In this document: in pieces, positions 58,011-64,000 of the stretch
Numbering within the stretch: the stretch's first letter is position 1
Layout: every line of letters starts with the position of its first letter
Source: Adiantum capillus-veneris
Taxonomy: Eukaryota > Streptophyta > Polypodiopsida > Polypodiales > Pteridaceae
Assembly: GCA_014529385.2 (NCBI GenBank)
Contig: CM043953.1
Location: 87,196,342 to 87,260,341, forward strand
DNA: 64,000 nt
Reading direction: 5' to 3'
The notes under the pieces: generated by a model
Databases searched by the model: none
What the model saw: the letters and a program-made list of their open reading frames with translations, nothing else
Told to the model about the DNA's origin: nothing
Position numbers and translations under genes: made by a program

Positions 58011-59237
58011 AGCTACGCTTCACAGTAGTTTACTTTCCTGGGAAAAATTCGGCAGAGTTTCCTCTGTAAACTGACCTCTGAACCAATACCAACCTGTCAA
58101 ATGAACCAAGAAAGCTTCAGATTCTGCAGAAATTTCGGCAGAGTCTCCTTTGTAAAATGGCTCTGGTGTACTCAAAAACAGACCAAAAAAAACAGCTCAA
58201 GAAACACTGTCTCTCTAACACTGTAAGTTGCGAGTAAACCTGTCCTGCACCTGTATTGTCTCTCACTGTCCTGTAAGCATAGACTGCAATAATGCCTCAA
58301 CGGCAGTAAAGCAAAGATGCAATCCCAACTGTCTAACTCACAGTCAATACATCCTAGCTGCCTATCTAAGGGTGCTCGAGGGATCGCTCCAAGACCTGTA
58401 TCACCGAAAGGATCTCAACATTCGAGAATCCCCCATCTCAATAAAACCTCACTCGACCCTCAACAAAGGCTACAGTAAATCTGACAGTACATAGACTTCC
58501 CACAAAGTCATACATCCACAAATTTCCCACAATATGCTGTAACCACTGCGGCGGTTGTTTGCTGCATAACTCACAGCCAGCAAACCCTCAACAGACATAC
58601 ATCATCTCTGACAATACATCCCATGTGGAAGTACCTGCAATGTCAGGATGAAATTTGGAATATCAAGCAGCAAACACAAGCTACCTGATGAACTAGTGGA
58701 TGTCGCCTACAATCTGTGTAGATGCGTCCGTGTCGTATGTGACACGCCTCCAAGAACTGTAAGCCATATTTCATTGTGTAGATAGCCACAAATCAGCACT
58801 CTGGAAGTGTAGATATCCTCATCACCTGTAGTCATAGGCCGAAACCCAAATTTGCAGAGTCGGATCTGCACCCGCTGAGACCACGTAGTCGAAAATGGCC
58901 TACGCAGAACTTTGTCGAAGCCGAACGGTGGCCGAGATGACCTCAGAATGAAATTGCTTACCCACAAGATTTGGGGCCGTGTCTTCGCCTGTTGAATCTC
59001 ACTCCAATCTGAGCAGGTGACTCTGGCTACCTGCAAATGCTGCCCCGAGCCTCGATCTGAGCAGAAGTGCGACGCGAGAGAGAGTGCGAGAAGGAGTACA
59101 ACGATATGGTGAACTCACTCTACTGTAATGTGTAGAGCATAAAGAGTTCTTATTAGGTTTTTACAAAAGAATATGTGTACATACCTGGCGGCCCGCCCAC
59201 TTACCTGGGCAACCACATTGGGCTTTATACCCCAACA
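58011..59237 (-). repeat. Copia 5' LTR and leader
   Basis: Starts at 59237 with TGTTGGGGTATAAAGCCCAA. It contains the stretch repeated at 54137-54267, including a CTCTAC/GTAGAG hairpin near 59124. A primer-site-like TTGGTATTGGTTCAGAGG (about 58072-58089) resembles the initiator-Met site with an insertion, which would make the LTR about 1.1 kb. Because the 3' copy is so shortened, the inner LTR border is uncertain. Confidence 0.6.
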
Positions 59238-59242
59238 ATCCT
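59238..59242. other. target-site duplication (right), ATCCT
   Basis: Second copy of the 5-bp duplication, adjoining the 5' LTR start. Confidence 0.65.
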
Positions 59243-62200
59243 CAGATTTAATCTCTTATGGAAGAAGATTCTCCTTCATTTCATAACAAGCTTGATGATT
59301 GTATATTCTTGCTCCCAAAGGGGTTACACTTGGTATAGTGGTTAATGAGATTGTGTGAGATTTTGGGTTAACTAAACTTCACCAATAGGTTTTCAAAACT
59401 TACATGGACAAAGTTTGCAATGGCAGTACATTATTGAGAGCTGATTCCTGTCGTCATAGGAAATGACACTGAGGAAATTTGATCTTGTTATAGGGTTGAA
59501 TATATGATTTATGACACACATTCTAAACTTTAGCTTGTACTGAGTTTAGTTGGACTCCTTTTTGTTGTCTCATAGCTCTAGAACTAAATTTACTTCAAAA
59601 TGCTGACAAAATATAGCTTTACTCTATCAAACACCACTTTCTTGTTTACTGCAAGTAATGAACATGCTTTCAATGGTTGTTTCTTCTAAAATACTTAGAA
59701 TCATTCTAGTATGGTCTAGCATTGCTTAGTATTTGGATTAAATGTGATGTATTACAATGGCATGGCCTAAACTATGGTTATAATATGGCTGGTATAATAT
59801 GTCCGTTAGTTATTCAATACAGTTTTTCTATAATTGACTGGTTTCGGCCTTTTGATACGCCTCACCTGTAGGTGATTGGTAAACACTACCTCCATATGGA
59901 TTTAGTTGTGAAAACTGTTGCTTTACAATTTGAGGCTGAACAAGCTTTGGATATTTATTACTTATAAAGCTTAGGATCATTATCTGGCTATACTTCCCTT
60001 GCTGCTACTTGGGATACTAGTAGTACTATGGTGCCTACTAGGCTCAAAATACCTAGCTAGTATAGTGATATTATGCTTTTCTACTTGTGAACTTTGAAAT
60101 TTTATACCCTACAATAGGTATAAGTTGTTTTTGTGGATCGCCTACTCTCTTTTACCATCAATTGAGTTATGATGTATGGTTGTTGACAAGTTTTTCATAT
60201 CAAGTGACTGGTTTTTGAAAAAAACCTTCCATAAACTATAAGTGATTTGGCTTTCACATTTATCATTTAGAAGCAATGCTTGCATAATGGTTTATTGACT
60301 CTTATAGAAAATTTTTACCTCTGATCTAGGGTTTGATTGACATTAACTGTTACCTAAAGTACTAATGAATAATGGTTAGCTTACCTTTTTTAACACTATG
60401 ATTGGACCTCACTGAGATGTTGGATATCAACCAGTTGCAAACCCTGCTTATATCACATGTATCATGTTAGGTTTACTTCTTGATTACAATAAACCACTTT
60501 AGACTATTTCTAGCTTTGGCCAAAAGACTGTTCACTATAGCCTTTTTTTGGAAAGGGGGTGTTTTGTTTATTGTCTTGTTTATATGGATGCAGGTGAGGA
60601 CTCTATCTTCACTTAGGATCTTTTTGGCTTTGCTAAACTCAGCCTTTGTCACTTTATTATTGGCTGTTCTTAACTATCTTATGTACAAATCCCTAGAATG
60701 ATAAATCATTCTCATTATGGTGTACAGAAATGAATCAAAGATTGAGTCGTTTTTGTGCTAATCCTTGTCCTTTGTCTAAAGCTAGCTGACTATTGAACTA
60801 GTATGTTCTTTTGTGTATATGTATTAGTTTAAAAACAACACCACACACAAAACCATCTACAATATCTCACTCACATGAACTTATATCTAAGGACACCAAT
60901 CTACACACAGCCTAGATCCATGTACAAACATACCCAATGATGGACTCAATCCTCGCATCTTCAATCTCATATTCTTCTTGCTCACACAATCTGTGTGATT
61001 GAGTAAGTGTGTGTGCACATTATCACAATTGAGAACCACCCCTTCCATGGGAACTATCAATAAGACAAGACACAAAAAAAGAAGATTTTTTTTGGGCTTA
61101 CACACTACCATCATCCCCATCTTCTCCTTCTTATCTTCATAAGAAGAACTTGAAATTGTCTAACCTTTCCGCACATCTATGGCTAGTTCTCTTGAAATCC
61201 AAAAGCACATGCTCAATTCTAATAGATTGAGAGCTCTCATATGTGCCATGTAAGCCCTCTTGGATTGGTTCATGTCAGCATCCAATGAGAGACCATTCAA
61301 ATGCATTGCAAAGTTCCCCCAATTTCGTATGCTAATAGCATATCTCAAACTTTGGAAGCTACTATGCGATATGGATAAAATCAAACTCTTGCTTCACATA
61401 ATGACATGTTCAAAACTTTATCAGGCTTTGATAATCATAGCCATCTGATGCTTCTATAGACATTCACATGCCATGCATAATACACACTCAAAATAATAAA
61501 ATCGACCTTGGTGATAATCAATACATAATCAACCTTCTGAATTGTGTGGAGTAGTGGAAGCATAAACAATACCCACAATTAATGCATGTCTTAATTGCAG
61601 TGATAAAGCATGCTTGAGATTTGCCAATGATGAGAGCAGATACACAAGATATTAATTGTAGAACATTGATATGACATAATGGGTTTTTTTTATTGGCTCC
61701 TTGGCCATATAATCATAAAATATGCATAATAGGAATCATGCCCCCTTGGAAAGATTGCTTCAATCAGAGAATCTTCCCTTTCTTAGTGGCCAAGCCTTAA
61801 AAGGGCTTCCCCTTGGAAACTATTGCATGACTGCCTAATGAGAATTTTGAATGGTCTGCATACAAACTAAAAAAATTCCTTGATAGGCCATTAGCATCAT
61901 GATCTAAATTTACTCACCATTAGCATCACAGAGCTTGATTGATGCACAATGGATGCTTTCATTGCTTCAACTTTGCGTAGATGTATCATATAGATGGAGA
62001 TGTGTAGAAGGCATTGTTTCCATGCACACAAAGAGCATGCCATGCATACATAAAAAGGTAGAAATCAAAATAGATGTTCTTTGAGACACAAATCTATGCA
62101 CTACCTCTTCCAAGTTTACATGAAACTTAGGAAAACGTTAAAAAACTATCTTTATGCAATGCATGAGCATGTAGATTTACAAAAACTCTCTATGATAGAA

Positions 62201-62730
62201 GAACATATACACACATGTCACATGAAAATGAGGAATTATTCTTATTCTTATTCTTACAAACTAATAGTTCACAAGATTGTGAAGAAACTGCATGTGCATA
62301 AGCAAAAGTGTCAACATTAAAGTTCTTCAATCAACAATGTATTTGCTTACATGCACGTGCAGCGAGAGTGCAAAATTCAACACATAGAGGTTGTTCTACC
62401 TAAAGAAAGTGCAACACACACTGCATGAAATCTTGAAAGGATGTTGGACATGTAGATCTATGAAAGAATCTCTTACCATAAGCAAAAACAAGGAAAAACA
62501 CACCTAATATTTCTTGAGGCATCCATAGAGTACTTTCTTCTATCTAGATTGAAATGCAATTTTGAGGGCACAAAAACCTTTGAAAGGGGCGTTAAACTGT
62601 AGGACACCTGTTGGTGGAAAATCTCTCAAAATTGTGAGTATGCCTCTACGATGAGTTCTATGAACAATAGCCTAAAAAATGTAATCGTGTGCGTGGAACT
62701 CGTGTAGACCCAAATTTGGTTTGTAGCCGT
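59243..62730. other. unassigned AT-rich sequence
   Basis: I see no gene, repeat array or element that can be supported. Short open frames (for example 60480-60701, hydrophobic) have no recognisable motif. Confidence 0.5.
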
Positions 62731-62742
62731 GCTCTGATGCCA
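62731..62742 (-). other. primer-binding-site-like sequence (initiator Met)
   Basis: On the minus strand TGGCATCAGAGC matches the usual plant initiator-Met primer site TGGTATCAGAGC at 11 of 12 positions, preceded by CAATTCAA. This suggests the LTR/internal border of a decayed Copia-type element lying to the left. No coding remnant was found. Confidence 0.4.
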
Positions 62743-64000
62743 TTGAATTGATAGAGGAACTACTACATGCTAATATCCACCCATCATTGGCCCTATATAG
62801 CCCATGGTCCCTATTTTAGGTGCCCCCTTGACCATGCATGCATAGATTAGGGCCTTGTTCCCCTAGTCCTACCTTAAGCATGACATTTTTTCTTTCCTTT
62901 GGCTCTTATTTTTTCACATCATAAAACATTCCCTTAATTTCCTCCTCCTACCTTTGACTTATGGCATGCAAACTCCTCCTTTCCACTTAAACAAGTAATG
63001 AAATCACGATTACCTAAGATACCTATGGAAATAGGGTTGTAGAACGTACACAGCTTGGAGAAGATGAAGGATGCTCAAGGCACACAAGGAGAGTAGTATT
63101 ACTTAGTATTCAATGGAAATATAAGTTAGCCCTAGAGTGATGGGTGTATATACAATGCACGGGAAAAAACCTCCTAGTGAGGGAAAATGCCCTGACGGTC
63201 CTAACTGTGTTCACACACATCACTACCACATATGCACCCTGTAAGGTCTCTAGCCCCAAAAAGAGCACCATTGTACCATGGAATAAACATAATGGAAAAA
63301 GTTACTATTTTTAGCAATTTTTTAAATTTTGTCAGTGCCGTGATGTTTAGAATGTTATAAAGCTTCCAAAAGTGAATTAAAATGATTTTCGTGAAAATTT
63401 CCCAAAAATAGTAAGTTTTTGGTCACCCGACCCGTCTAGTTTTGACCGTCTTGAAAAACTGCAGCCGTATCCCGAATTTGAAAAAAATGCATTTTCGGAC
63501 CCCGAGGGCTGCTAAATATGGCAGGTACTCGAACAAGTACACCTTAGTTAGAGCTTAGTATAGCAATTTACGACATTAAATTCCGATTCGTATTGGCCGT
63601 TTTAGCCAAAAATCAAATTTCCTAAGGTTGTGCGGGGAGGCACCGGGGCTCGAGGCTGTGTGGGAACAGGTCCCAAGCCACTCAAAGCTTGCTTTAGCAG
63701 CTAGGGGGCGCCCTCTTATCTCTAGGGAGATGTGGGAGAGTTTCCATGCTTGAGAGAGAGTGTGAGCGTCAGTTAGACTAGCTAATTGGACACTTGGTTG
63801 GCACTGGACTTACCATGCATGAAGTGAGTGCTCTTCATATGCTTATAGCAGCTTGGGTCGATTTTCAGCATGGGAGAGCCTATATAAGAGTGTGCTCACA
63901 CACACACACACACACACACACACATGCTCACACACCCACTCAGTACACACACACATACACACACTTACACACACACCTTGGGGAGGTGCTGTCGGCACAC
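62743..64000. other. unassigned, possibly LTR-derived, with terminal (CA)n
   Basis: It may include the LTR belonging to the primer-site-like sequence, but no second LTR copy is present. CA repeats occur at 63897-63924, with further CA-rich sequence to the window end. Confidence 0.4.

Larger units (their letters stand above)
54137..59237 (-). mobile_element. Ty1/Copia LTR retrotransposon
   Basis: A minus-strand element of about 5.1 kb. The 5' LTR begins TGTTGGGGTATAAAGCCCAA at 59237. One long Gag-Pol frame (58010-54252) has the Copia order gag, protease, integrase, RT, RNase H. A directly repeated LTR segment lies at the other end (54137-54267 versus 59050-59181, about 92% identical by eye). 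The 3' end is deleted: the RNase H C-terminus, the purine tract and the first 56 or so bases of the 3' LTR are missing. Confidence 0.9.

Overview
The window looks like nuclear DNA of a large, repeat-rich plant genome. A fern or another non-seed plant is my inference, because no host gene can be identified. It is AT-rich and full of microsatellites. Every long coding stretch I can identify belongs to a transposable element or, in one case, a possible viral insertion. I found no confident host gene, rRNA or tRNA; tRNA genes were looked for only by eye.

Layout. Positions 1-8.1 kb are mostly unassigned AT-rich DNA with LTR-like leader sequences and CT microsatellites. A possible exon on the minus strand lies at 8.14-8.46 kb. 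From 8.86 to 12.2 kb there is a diverged minisatellite of about 55 bp whose core units carry a 7-bp hairpin. LINE family A occupies 13.35-16.62 kb (nearly full length, broken). A deletion derivative of it, with ORF1 and the tail but no ORF2, lies at 17.08-18.32 kb. LINE family B begins near 19.38 kb. It is split at 22,509/32,521 by a 10.0-kb Ty3/Gypsy element (22,510-32,520, 2.0-kb LTRs, 4-bp target duplication) and resumes to about 34.24 kb. A further 5'-truncated LINE-A copy lies at 43.09-43.74 kb. A minus-strand plant L1-type LINE (zf-RVT type) covers 45.49-48.06 kb and abuts six copies of a 152-bp tandem repeat (48.06-48.97 kb). A minus-strand RNase H fragment resembling plant pararetroviruses lies at 50.77-51.13 kb. 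A nearly intact minus-strand Ty1/Copia element covers 54.14-59.24 kb, with a 5-bp target duplication ATCCT. The rest, to 64 kb, is unassigned apart from an initiator-Met primer-binding-site-like sequence at 62.73 kb.

Points of most interest. (1) Five LINE 3' ends, all on the + strand, share a 6-bp stem-loop. Four abut (CT)n on the 5' side and three on the 3' side, and two are embedded in (CT)n on both sides, which suggests LINEs that insert into or seed CT microsatellites. (2) The Gypsy LTR encodes two tandem, homologous small ORFs of about 70 codons, overlapping by ATGA, in the transcribed leader. (3) All sixteen long CT tracts have the same strand orientation. (4) The insertion history can be read directly: the Gypsy element sits in LINE-B ORF2, and rejoining the flanks across the 4-bp duplication restores the reading frame.

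Nearly all element ORFs carry frameshifts or stop codons, so they are annotated as pseudogenes or broken CDS. The Copia polyprotein is the best preserved (one TGA). Indel sequencing error could explain some of the frameshifts.
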